Assembly: GCA_905233345.1 (NCBI GenBank)
Contig: CAJODQ010000011.1
Span: 40,871-104,870 of the forward strand
Direction: 5' to 3'
Source of the DNA: an uncultured Bacteroidales bacterium
GTDB lineage: Bacteria > Bacteroidota > Bacteroidia > Bacteroidales > UBA932
DNA: 64,000 nucleotides
The notes under the pieces are model-generated. The model made no database searches. It saw nothing but the letters and a program-made list of their open reading frames with translations, and had not been told where the DNA came from. Made by a program: the position numbers and the translations under genes. This document shows, in pieces, positions 55,991 to 63,720 of the stretch; the stretch's first letter is position 1, and each line of letters begins with the position of its first letter.

Positions 55991-57916
55991 CTATTTCCTT
56001 TCGGTGACGAAGCGGAAGAAGGGATCGATGTCTTTCTTGTTGGGGAAGCGGGCGATGTAGCAATGGTTGCCAAGGTCGTCGGAGAGGGCGTCGGGGACGC
56101 GGCCCTGGAAGCAGAGGGCCGAGCCGTACTGGTCCAGGACCTCCTGGTGGCTGTGGGCGTAGGCCAGGCCGTCGCGGCGGGAAGCGTAGGCGCAGTAGAA
56201 CTGCTCACCTTCGGCTTTGCGGCGCTCGTCGAAGGCCACCATGTCGGCCCAGATCTGGAACACGTCGGTGGAATGGGCGTAATTCATCATGTCGGGGGTG
56301 TAGCCGCCCGGCGGGCGCATGTTCACTTCGAGGCCCACGTAGTCACCTTTCTTGCCCAGTCCTTCGCGGTCGCGGTCGAGCTGGAAGAACTCCAGGTGCA
56401 CGAAGCGCCCCGGGGTGTTGAAGGCCTTGACGGTGCGGCGGCCGATGGCGGCGAGTTTCGCCGGCACGGTCTTGTTGGTCCAGTAGCAGGTGTCGAGGTT
56501 GCCGTGCACGATGTCCATGATGGGCGTGGGGAACACGGAGTTGTTTTCGAAGATGGGTTCCAGGCGGGAGTTGTAGATGGCGTCGTAGCTCACGAGCAGG
56601 CCGGTGATGAATTCCTCGATGACGAAGAAGGCGTAGTTGGGATGGGCTGCGAACCAGGCTTCCAACTCATCGTCGCTCTGGATCTTGAAGGTGCCGGAGG
56701 CGCCCATGCCACTGTCGGGCTTGGCGATGACCGGATAGCCGGTCTTTTTGACGAAGGCCCGGATGGCCTCCTGTCCTTCAGCGCCTTTGATCTGCCGGGC
56801 CGTCGGGATGCCGCCCAGGGCGTAGTATTTCTTCATCTCGGACTTGTTGCGGACGGCGGCGATCCGGTCGCTGTGGAGGCCGCTGGTGATGTTGAAGTCA
56901 GTCCTGAGGCGGGCGTCCTGCTCCAGCCAGTATTCGTTGTTCGACTCGATCCAGTCGATCTTGCCGTATTTGTGCGCGAACCAGGCCACGGCGCGGTACA
57001 TTTCGCCGTAATCTTCCAGGTTGTTCACTTTATAGTAGTCCGTGAGGTTCTGGCGGAGCTCCCACGGCAGGTTTTCATAGTTGGTGTCCGCAATGCCCAG
57101 CACATTGATGCCATTGGCGCGCGCGCCGGCGCAGAAGTGCCAGTAGGTCTGCGGAAAATGGGGGGAAATGAAAATCAGGTTCATAAATGAATAAGATTGG
57201 TTTTCTTCACAGATGCGGCGCATGTGGCCGCTGGCGATTTCCCAGGCTTCGCCGTGGAGCACGCTGCGGCCGTCCTTGATCCGGATGTAGCCGCCGTCGG
57301 GGAAGGTGTAAAAGTGGCGGCCCAGGCTGTCGGGAAACGCCACGTCTTCCAGCAGGCGCTTGCCGTCTACCTGGAAATGACGCACTTGCTCGAAGTGCGG
57401 AATGAGATTAAGGTCAGTCAGCCCCAGACCCGTGAGCCAGCGCTGATAGCTCGGACTGTCGACTTCGCCGGGCAGTTCGGGATGGGCGTATACCTTGTCG
57501 GCGCAGTTCATGGAACCGGCGCTGCAGCCCATGATCACGCCGGGAAAGTCTTTCAGCAGGTCTTTGAGCCCGATCTCATGGATGAAGCGGTTTTGCGTGG
57601 GCGTATGCCCGCCGCACATCACCACCCAGTCGGCCTGCCGCACGAGCTCGGCCGCCCGGTGGGCGTTGCGCCGTTCGAGCATTGTGATGGTGCCCGTTCG
57701 GATGCCGGACTTGTGGATGCAGTCGCTCATGCCTTTCTTCACGGAGCGGGTGAAGCCGCGGTCGTCGGGTGCGGCGCTCACCAGCAGCACGCGTGGGGCG
57801 CGACGACCGCCCGTGGCTTCGCGCAAAGCCGTTTGAACTGCGGCCAGGAAGCCATTGTCTTCCGTAAAATGGTCTTCGCCGTAACGGGTGGGACTGCCGG
57901 TGAGAAACAAAGTCAT
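55991..57916 (-). CDS. Fusion of S51 peptidase and ATP-grasp ligase
   Basis: 641 aa in one frame. Residues 1-240 are a peptidase S51 domain (dipeptidase E/cyanophycinase type) with the nucleophile in GCSAGSMN (Ser132), GGHTPTQNRFIHEI before it and the His in LIPHF (His174). Residues 245-641 are an ATP-grasp carboxylate-amine ligase: MNLIFISPHFPQTYWHF start, KKTGYPVIAKPDSGMGASGT (ATP lysine and Gly loop), FFVIEEFITGLLVSYDA and metal-binding LEVNMRPPGG. The second half begins with a Met (57184) in an AT-rich joint, as if two genes had merged. One half would make and the other cut an amide or peptide bond; the substrate is unknown. ATG lies four bases after the -7 box. Confidence 0.85.
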   Translation of the reverse strand: MTLFLTGSPTRYGEDHFTEDNGFLAAVQTALREATGGRRAPRVLLVSAAPDDRGFTRSVKKGMSDCIHKSGIRTGTITMLERRNAHRAAELVRQADWVVMCGGHTPTQNRFIHEIGLKDLLKDFPGVIMGCSAGSMNCADKVYAHPELPGEVDSPSYQRWLTGLGLTDLNLIPHFEQVRHFQVDGKRLLEDVAFPDSLGRHFYTFPDGGYIRIKDGRSVLHGEAWEIASGHMRRICEENQSYSFMNLIFISPHFPQTYWHFCAGARANGINVLGIADTNYENLPWELRQNLTDYYKVNNLEDYGEMYRAVAWFAHKYGKIDWIESNNEYWLEQDARLRTDFNITSGLHSDRIAAVRNKSEMKKYYALGGIPTARQIKGAEGQEAIRAFVKKTGYPVIAKPDSGMGASGTFKIQSDDELEAWFAAHPNYAFFVIEEFITGLLVSYDAIYNSRLEPIFENNSVFPTPIMDIVHGNLDTCYWTNKTVPAKLAAIGRRTVKAFNTPGRFVHLEFFQLDRDREGLGKKGDYVGLEVNMRPPGGYTPDMMNYAHSTDVFQIWADMVAFDERRKAEGEQFYCAYASRRDGLAYAHSHQEVLDQYGSALCFQGRVPDALSDDLGNHCYIARFPNKKDIDPFFRFVTERK

Positions 57917-57920
57917 GCGG

Positions 57921-57928
57921 CAAAGATA
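57921..57928 (-). promoter_or_regulatory. -7 box TATCTTTG for the S51/ATP-grasp gene
   Basis: Exact consensus; only CCGC separates it from the ATG, so the message is probably leaderless. The box is fused to the T-run of the mscL terminator. Confidence 0.7.
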
Positions 57929-57934
57929 AAAAAA

Positions 57935-57955
57935 ATCCCGGCGGGTGGCCGGGAT
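57935..57955 (-). terminator. Terminator of mscL
   Basis: Perfect 8-bp stem ATCCCGGC / GCCGGGAT with a 5-base loop; on the minus strand it is followed by a T8 run that passes directly into the next gene's -7 box. Confidence 0.9.
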
Positions 57956-57980
57956 AGGCGAAGAATTCCGAAAATCCGGA

Positions 57981-58406
57981 TTATTTCTTCTTCAGTTCGT
58001 CGCGGATTTCGCGGAGGAGCTGGATGTCTTCGGGGACGACGGGTTCGGCCGGTTCCGGAGCGGGTTCTTCCTTCTTCTTGGTCATCTTGTTGATGCCCTT
58101 GAGCACGAAGAAGATGCAGAGGGCGATGATGAAGAAGTCGACGGCAGCCTGAATGAAGTTGCCGTAGGTGAGATAAACGCCCGGTTTGACGACTTCGCCG
58201 GCGGCGTCGACCACTTCGCTGCGGAGCGTAATGGCCAGCTTGGTGAAGTCCACGTTGCCCAGTAGCGCGCCGATGAGCGGCATGATGATGTCGGCGACCA
58301 GCGAAGAGACGATCTTGCCGAACGCACCGCCGATGACCACACCGACGGCCATGTCCATCACGTTGCCCTTGAGCGCGAATTCTTTGAATTCTTTAATGAG
58401 TCCCAT
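57981..58406 (-). CDS. mscL: Large-conductance mechanosensitive channel
   Basis: Pentameric safety valve against osmotic down-shock, 141 aa. Marks: [20 protein letters not shown] (N-terminal amphipathic helix), the pore helix [20 protein letters not shown] near 22-41, second span near 80-100 ([19 protein letters not shown]), and a charged C-terminal bundle ending [12 protein letters not shown]. Monocistronic, with its own -7 box and terminator. Confidence 0.98.
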   Translation of the reverse strand: MGLIKEFKEFALKGNVMDMAVGVVIGGAFGKIVSSLVADIIMPLIGALLGNVDFTKLAITLRSEVVDAAGEVVKPGVYLTYGNFIQAAVDFFIIALCIFFVLKGINKMTKKKEEPAPEPAEPVVPEDIQLLREIRDELKKK

Positions 58407-58440
58407 TTTTGTATAGATTTTAGTGAATATTCAATCCCTA

Positions 58441-58448
58441 CAAAGATA
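58441..58448 (-). promoter_or_regulatory. -7 box TATCTTTG of mscL
   Basis: Exact TAnnTTTG match 34 bases before the mscL ATG, directly beside the stop of the O-methyltransferase gene. Confidence 0.65.
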
Positions 58449-58449
58449 A

Positions 58450-59079
58450 TTATTTTTTTCGAATGATGTTCAGGCCGTCGCGCAAGGGAAGGATGAAATT
58501 CTCGACACGGTCATCGCCGGCCACCAGGTCATTGAAGGCCAGGATGCCGCGGGTCTGCTGGTCGCGGGGCGGCTCCTCGGCGCAGACTTTTCCGTCCCAA
58601 AGCACGTTGTCGGCCACGATGAGGCCACCCGGGACGACGAGCGCGAATACCGACTGGTAATAAGCGACATAGTCCCGCTTGTCGGCATCGATGAATACGA
58701 GCTCATAAGGTCCGGTCAGGGTCGGCAGGATGTCGAGGGCGTCGCCGATGTGGAGTAGGATGCGGTCGGAAAGGCCCGCCCGCGCGAAACCTTCGCGGAT
58801 GAGGTCTTCCATCTCGTCGTTGATTTCCAAGGTGTCGATCCGGCCGCCTTCGGGCAGGGCACTGGCCATCCAGAGGGTCGAATAACCTGAGAATGTGCCG
58901 ATTTCCAGCACCCGTTGTGGCTGGAGCAACTGCACGAACTGCCGCAGCAACGCACCGACTTCCGGGCCGGAGACCTGGCGGCCGTGGCTGGTCCGCAGCC
59001 AGGACTGCCGCTCCACCCACGCCAGCGCTTCGGTCTGTGGAGTCGACATCTCTCGGACGTAACGTTCCAATGCGTCCAT
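58450..59079 (-). CDS. Class I O-methyltransferase (caffeoyl-CoA type)
   Basis: SAM-dependent methyltransferase of the CCoAOMT-like family, 209 aa. Marks: LEIGTFSGYSTLWMA near 60 (SAM loop), DTLEINDEMED near 83, HIGDALDILPTL near 110, and FIDADKRDYVAYYQ near 128 with the metal-binding Asp, then GGLIVADNVLWDGKV near 155 (Asp-Asn). The acceptor in bacteria is generally unknown; a catechol-like or tRNA substrate is possible. It follows the M16 peptidase gene by two bases. Confidence 0.93.
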   Translation of the reverse strand: MDALERYVREMSTPQTEALAWVERQSWLRTSHGRQVSGPEVGALLRQFVQLLQPQRVLEIGTFSGYSTLWMASALPEGGRIDTLEINDEMEDLIREGFARAGLSDRILLHIGDALDILPTLTGPYELVFIDADKRDYVAYYQSVFALVVPGGLIVADNVLWDGKVCAEEPPRDQQTRGILAFNDLVAGDDRVENFILPLRDGLNIIRKK

Positions 59080-59081
59080 TT

Positions 59082-60323
59082 CTATTTGAATATCAGGGTA
59101 CAGAGGCGATCTTCCGCAAGGACGTCGCGGGCTGCCTGCTGCAGGCTGTCCGGAGTGATGGCTTCGATGCGGCGCCGTACTTCCTCGTCAGGCATGATTT
59201 CGCCGAAGACGAGCATGCTCTTGGCCATGGACAGGGCTTGCGCCTCACCGTTGTCGGCGGCCACGGCCAGTTGGCCCAGGAGCTGCTTCTTGGCGATGCG
59301 CAACGCTCTCTCCGTCAGCGGTTTCTCGCGCACGGCGGCCAGCTCGGCATGCACCAGTTCCAGGCATCTGTCGAGGTTGGGTTTCTCGCAGCCGAAATAG
59401 ATGAGCATCGAGCCGCTGTCGGCGAACTGGGTGAAAGACGCGTCGATGGCATAGACCAGCGCGTTTTTCTCGCGCAGCTGCTGGTTGAGGCGAGAATTGG
59501 CGCTCGGACCGCCCAGCAGGTTGGCCAGCAGGATCAGCTCCATGCGGCGCGGATCGTAGTAAGAGTAGGCGTTGGTGCCAACAATACAGTTGATCTGGTG
59601 GTTTTTCTTGGCGACTTCCTTGTGGAAGAGGGTGGGGCGCGGAAGCTGGGTCGGCGGGACGGGACGTGCCGGCCGCGGCGCCGGTTTATAGTCCGCGGGA
59701 ATGTATTTGGCGATGGCCTGCAGGGCGATCTTCTCGGCGCGCTGCGGGGTCATGTTGCCCACGATGGCGATGCTCATCCGTTCGGGGCGGAAGTTCTCGC
59801 GCACATAGGCGTGCAGGGCGGCGGAATCGATGGTTTTCAGGCTCCTGGTCGTGCCGAGGATGGGACGGGCCAGGGGACTGGGTTCGAAGAGCAAGCGCTC
59901 GAATTCCTCAAAGATGCATTCCGAAGGGGAGTCCTTGTACATGTTGATCTCGTCGATCACCACGCAGCGCTCCTTGTCGAGTTCCTTCTGCGGGAAGGTG
60001 GAGGTGAAAGCGAGCTCGAAGAGCAGGTCCACGGCCTTGGCCGTGTCTTCTTTCAAAACCGTCGAATAGAGCACCGTCTCCTCCTTGGCCGTATAGGCGT
60101 TGAGTTCGCCGCCGAGGACTTCGAGCCGGTTGCTGATCTGCTGCGGGGTGCGCTTCGCCGTGCCCTTGAAGAGCATGTGCTCGGTCATGTGGGCGATGCC
60201 GCTGTGGGCCTCCGGCTCGTTGCGCGTACCCGACTGGATGGCCAGTGCAGAGTAGGCCACTTGCGAGCGGGTGCGGCGGAAAGCGAACTGCAAGCCGCAG
60301 TCGAAAGTCTTCGTGTAAATCAT
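59082..60323 (-). CDS. M16 family zinc peptidase
   Basis: Pitrilysin-type metallopeptidase, 413 aa. The inverted zinc motif HxxEH reads HMTEHMLFKG (His45, Glu48, His49), with the third ligand Glu in ERCVVIDEINMY about 75 residues on. The second M16 half-domain (RPERMSIAIVGNM, LGGPSANSRLNQQLREKNAL) is also present, giving the compact single-chain processing-peptidase form. No signal peptide is seen. ATG lies four bases after a -7 box. It is co-transcribed with the O-methyltransferase gene. Confidence 0.94.
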   Translation of the reverse strand: MIYTKTFDCGLQFAFRRTRSQVAYSALAIQSGTRNEPEAHSGIAHMTEHMLFKGTAKRTPQQISNRLEVLGGELNAYTAKEETVLYSTVLKEDTAKAVDLLFELAFTSTFPQKELDKERCVVIDEINMYKDSPSECIFEEFERLLFEPSPLARPILGTTRSLKTIDSAALHAYVRENFRPERMSIAIVGNMTPQRAEKIALQAIAKYIPADYKPAPRPARPVPPTQLPRPTLFHKEVAKKNHQINCIVGTNAYSYYDPRRMELILLANLLGGPSANSRLNQQLREKNALVYAIDASFTQFADSGSMLIYFGCEKPNLDRCLELVHAELAAVREKPLTERALRIAKKQLLGQLAVAADNGEAQALSMAKSMLVFGEIMPDEEVRRRIEAITPDSLQQAARDVLAEDRLCTLIFK

Positions 60324-60327
60324 GCGG

Positions 60328-60356
60328 CAAAATTAGACATTTTATTGCTATATTTG
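60328..60356. promoter_or_regulatory. Back-to-back promoters of M16 peptidase and dnaX
   Basis: TAATTTTG on the minus strand (60328-60335) and TATATTTG on the plus strand (60349-60356), 13 bases apart in a 39-base intergenic gap. Both match TAnnTTTG; the ATGs follow after four and six bases, respectively. Confidence 0.7.
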
Positions 60357-60362
60357 CAGACT

Positions 60363-62168
60363 ATGGAACAATTCATCGTATCAGCCCGGAAGTACAGGCC
60401 CAACAGCTTCGAGACGCTGTTGGGGCAGGAAAACATTGCAAGGGCGCTCAAGAACTCGATCCTGCGCGGCCAGCTGGCGCACGCATATCTGTTCTGCGGC
60501 CCGCGCGGCGTGGGCAAGACCAGCGCCGCCCGCATCTTTGCCAAGACCATCAACTGCGCCAACCCGGGCCCGGACCTGGAGCCCTGCGGTGAATGTGAGT
60601 CGTGCCGCTCTTTCGCGGAAGGCCGTTCCTACAGTATCCACGAGCTGGACGCTGCCTCCAACAACTCGGTCGACGACATTCGCGCCCTGACCGACAAGGT
60701 GCGCATCCCGCCGCAGGTGGGGCGCTACAGCGTCTACATCATCGACGAGGTCCACATGCTCTCGCAGCAGGCTTTCAACGCCTTCCTCAAGACGCTCGAG
60801 GAACCGCCGGCCCACGCCATCTTCATCCTGGCCACCACCGAGAAGCACAAGATTCTCCCGACCATCCTTTCGCGCTGTCAGACCTACGATTTCAACCGCA
60901 TCAGCGTGGACGACATGGTGCGCAACATGAAGGACATTGCGGCGAAAGAGGGCGTTACGGTGAGTGACGACGCCCTGCACATCATTGCACAGAAGGCCGA
61001 CGGCGCCATGCGCGACGCCTTGACGCTCTTCGACCAGACGGTCGCTTTCTGCGGCAAGGAGATCAGCTACGAGCAGGTGATCAAGAACCTGAACGTTCTC
61101 GACTACGACTATTATTTCAGCCTGACGGAGAATTTCCTCGCCGGCGACTACGCGCAGGCGATGCTGACTTTCGACGAGATTCTCTCGAAGGGCTTCAACG
61201 CCCAGAGTTTCATCGGTGGCCTGAGCAATCACTTCCGCGACCTGCTGGTCTGCAAAAACGACGCTTCCCGCACGCTGCTCGAGCTCGCCCCGACGGTCGC
61301 CGCCCGCTACCGCGACTTCGCCGCGCGTTGCGACGTCGGCTTTCTCTTCGAAGCCCTGGCCATCACCACGGCTTGCGAAACGGCTTACAAGCAAAGCGGC
61401 AACCCCCGCCTCCTTATCGAGTTTGCCTTGATGAAGATCTGCAACATTACGGCAAACTTCGCAAGCGCAAGCTCCGGGGCTCCGGGGAAAGGTGTTACTG
61501 GGGCGCTGCCCCAAACCCCGCCGCTCCGGCCTGCTATGCCTCAAGGCTCACCCTCACGGCCTACGCTAGCGCCTGATGGCGCTCCGGAGGCCGCACAAGG
61601 CAAAGCTGCGGGTGATTTCCGGAGCCGCGAGCATTTTTCAGCGAGCGGGACGGAAATCAGAGCAGCTGAGCCGGAGCAAGCTGAGGTGAAACAGCCGGAG
61701 GTGAAGAAAACGCATTCGACCGGATTGTCCATCAAGGAGATGATGGCCCAGGCCAAGCAGGAACCGGCAGCGGCGGCCGAAGCCGACGCCCAGAACCCGG
61801 CGCCCGGCTCCCCCGACGCCACCAAGCTGGCCGACATCTGGAAGACCCTGGCAGAAAGCGAGAGCAAGATGCCCCGCCTTTCGTCGGCCATCGCCAACGC
61901 CACACCCGCCATGGACGGCAAAGACATCCATTTCGAGGTCGGCAACCTCGCCCAGAAAGAATGGATCGACCGCAACTGCCGCCCCCGCATGGAAGCCTTC
62001 CTCCAGAAACACTTCGCCGATAGAAGCATCCGTCTCATCGTCGACGTGAAAGAGACGGCCGACACCGGCCGCGGCATGTACATGCCCTCCGACAAGGCAA
62101 AGTTTTTGCAGGAGACTTCGCCCGAATTCAACGCATTGCGCAAAGACTTTGAACTCGAGATCAGCTAA
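60363..62168 (+). CDS. dnaX: DNA polymerase III subunit gamma/tau
   Basis: Clamp-loader ATPase, 601 aa from ATG 60363. AAA+ core: YRPNSFETLLGQENIARAL near 10, Walker A CGPRGVGKTSAAR near 44, four zinc Cys (CANPGPDLEPCGECESC near 63-80), Walker B IIDEVHMLSQQAFNAFLKTL near 125, and TILSRCQTYDF (sensor). Domain III ends near 365. Residues 377-407 are encoded by copy 3 of the interspersed 92-bp repeat (TGALPQTPPLRPA). A tau-like C-terminal domain follows. The frame is open far upstream only as antisense of the M16 gene. Confidence 0.96.
   Translation: MEQFIVSARKYRPNSFETLLGQENIARALKNSILRGQLAHAYLFCGPRGVGKTSAARIFAKTINCANPGPDLEPCGECESCRSFAEGRSYSIHELDAASNNSVDDIRALTDKVRIPPQVGRYSVYIIDEVHMLSQQAFNAFLKTLEEPPAHAIFILATTEKHKILPTILSRCQTYDFNRISVDDMVRNMKDIAAKEGVTVSDDALHIIAQKADGAMRDALTLFDQTVAFCGKEISYEQVIKNLNVLDYDYYFSLTENFLAGDYAQAMLTFDEILSKGFNAQSFIGGLSNHFRDLLVCKNDASRTLLELAPTVAARYRDFAARCDVGFLFEALAITTACETAYKQSGNPRLLIEFALMKICNITANFASASSGAPGKGVTGALPQTPPLRPAMPQGSPSRPTLAPDGAPEAAQGKAAGDFRSREHFSASGTEIRAAEPEQAEVKQPEVKKTHSTGLSIKEMMAQAKQEPAAAAEADAQNPAPGSPDATKLADIWKTLAESESKMPRLSSAIANATPAMDGKDIHFEVGNLAQKEWIDRNCRPRMEAFLQKHFADRSIRLIVDVKETADTGRGMYMPSDKAKFLQETSPEFNALRKDFELEIS
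61492..61582 (+). repeat. 92-bp interspersed repeat, copy 3, inside dnaX
   Basis: Begins GTGTTACTGGGGCGCTGCC and ends CGCTAGCGCCTGATGGCGC. It aligns base by base with the two intergenic copies at 11.8 and 12.1 kb, one base shorter near its start, and keeps the dnaX frame open with no stop. Confidence 0.88.
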
Positions 62169-62170
62169 CG

Positions 62171-62923
62171 ATGAAACTATTCTGCACGAACCTGGTCAAG
62201 AAATACGGCAAACGCACCGTCGTCAAAGGCGTCTCTATCGAGGTGGAACAAGGCGAAATCGTCGGCCTCCTCGGGCCCAACGGTGCCGGCAAGACCACCA
62301 GCTTCTATATGATCACCGGCCTCATCAAGCCCAATTCCGGCCGCATCTTCCTGGGAGAAGAAGAAATCACCAGCCTCCCGATGTACCGCCGCGCCCAGAA
62401 AGGCGTCGGCTACCTGGCCCAGGAAGCCTCCGTGTTCCGGACCATGAGCGTTGAGAACAACATCCTCTCCGTCATGGAGATGGCCGGTTTCGACAAAGAG
62501 TACCGCATGGAACGCCTGGAAAAACTGATCGAAGAGTTCGGCCTCCAGAAAGTGCGCAAAAGCATGGGCGTCCAGCTCTCCGGCGGTGAGCGCCGCCGCT
62601 GCGAGATCGCCCGCGCCCTGGCCATCAATCCGAAGTTCATCCTGCTTGACGAACCTTTCGCCGGCGTCGATCCCATCGCCGTGGAGGATATCCAGCACAT
62701 CATCGCCAAGCTCAAGACCATGAACATCGGCGTGATCATCACCGACCACAATGTCCACGAGACCCTGGCCATCACCGATCGCGCCTACCTCCTTTACGAA
62801 GGTTCCATCCTCGAAAGCGGCACGGCCCAGCAACTGGCCGACAACCCCGAGGTCCGCAAGAAATACCTCGGACAGAACTTCGAGCTGCGTAAAGCAGTAT
62901 TACACGAAAGGGTAGAGGACTAG
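62171..62923 (+). CDS. lptB: LPS export ABC ATPase LptB
   Basis: Cytoplasmic ATPase of the LptBFG lipopolysaccharide extractor, 250 aa. Marks: MKLFCTNLVKKYGKRTVVKG start, Walker A GLLGPNGAGKTTSFYMITG near 33, GVGYLAQEASVFRTMSVENN near 78 (Q loop, LptB-typical), signature QLSGGERRRCEIARAL near 138, Walker B FILLDEPFAGVDPIAV and IITDHNVHETL (switch His). It starts two bases after the dnaX stop. Its stop shares CTAG with the convergent decarboxylase gene. Confidence 0.97.
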   Translation: MKLFCTNLVKKYGKRTVVKGVSIEVEQGEIVGLLGPNGAGKTTSFYMITGLIKPNSGRIFLGEEEITSLPMYRRAQKGVGYLAQEASVFRTMSVENNILSVMEMAGFDKEYRMERLEKLIEEFGLQKVRKSMGVQLSGGERRRCEIARALAINPKFILLDEPFAGVDPIAVEDIQHIIAKLKTMNIGVIITDHNVHETLAITDRAYLLYEGSILESGTAQQLADNPEVRKKYLGQNFELRKAVLHERVED

Positions 62924-63720
62924 TCGTCCAAGTCTGACGCTTTTCCTTTGTATTCGGGCGAGCGCTTCTCCAGGAAGGAGCGGATGCCTTCCAGATAGTC
63001 CGTACCCTGATAGACCTTGGTGCGGTAAGCGTTGATGCGCTCGAAGGTTTCCGAGGGCATCACGTTGGCCGCCTTGCTCAGCGCGCGGAACTGGCGCTTG
63101 ATGGCGCTGATGCTCATCACGCTGTTGCGGCGCAGCGGGGCGAGGAACTGCTCTTCGAGCACCTTGTCGAGCTCTTCCGGCGGGGCGATGCGGTTGATGA
63201 GGCCCACGTTCAGGGCGTCGTGTGCGGTGATGGGCTGCGCCAGGAAGAACATCTCACGGGCCTTGTTGATACCCAGCTGGTTGATGAAGTGGATGATGCC
63301 CGACGCGTTGTAGGGGATGCCAATCTTGGCCGGCGTGATGGCGAAGGTGGCGTTGTCGGCGCTGACGATCATGTCGCACGACAGGCAGAGGTCGCAGGCA
63401 CCGCCCCAGACCGTGCCGTCGACGCGGGCGATCACCGGGATGGGAACGTCCTGCACGCTGCGGAGCAAGCGCTCCATGGGGACATCGTAGGCCAACGGGT
63501 CTTCTCCGTTCTGGGGCAGTTCCCGGATGTCGTGGCCGGCGCTCCAGACGCCCTTGTTGCACTGGGCCTTGATGACGATGCCCACGCATTCCTGGTGATA
63601 GCCCTGGAAAATGGCCTCGGCCAGTTCCTGGCACATTTCGGCGCTCAGGCAGTTGAAGTGATCGGCATTCTGCATCTCCACGAAGCAGATGCGGTCTTGG
63701 ATGGAAGATTGGACTAACAT
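62920..63720 (-). CDS. scpB: Methylmalonyl-CoA decarboxylase-like enoyl-CoA hydratase family
   Basis: Crotonase-fold protein, 266 aa, closely like E. coli ScpB (YgfG), which decarboxylates methylmalonyl-CoA to propionyl-CoA. Shared blocks: VWSAGHDIRELP near 60 (the SAGHDIxELP of ScpB), DGTVWGGACDLCLSCDM near 100 (oxyanion hole), GIPYNASGI near 135 (active-site Tyr) and FLEKRSPEYKG at the end. This suits propionate formation from succinate in Bacteroidales, though biotin-dependent routes are also usual there. Overlaps the next minus-strand gene by seven bases at its start. Confidence 0.87.
   Translation of the reverse strand: MLVQSSIQDRICFVEMQNADHFNCLSAEMCQELAEAIFQGYHQECVGIVIKAQCNKGVWSAGHDIRELPQNGEDPLAYDVPMERLLRSVQDVPIPVIARVDGTVWGGACDLCLSCDMIVSADNATFAITPAKIGIPYNASGIIHFINQLGINKAREMFFLAQPITAHDALNVGLINRIAPPEELDKVLEEQFLAPLRRNSVMSISAIKRQFRALSKAANVMPSETFERINAYRTKVYQGTDYLEGIRSFLEKRSPEYKGKASDLDD

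Noticed and set aside
57184..57916. Splitting the S51/ATP-grasp frame into two genes
   Set aside because: There is no stop codon between the halves in the given sequence, so one gene is annotated; the doubt is recorded as a finding.
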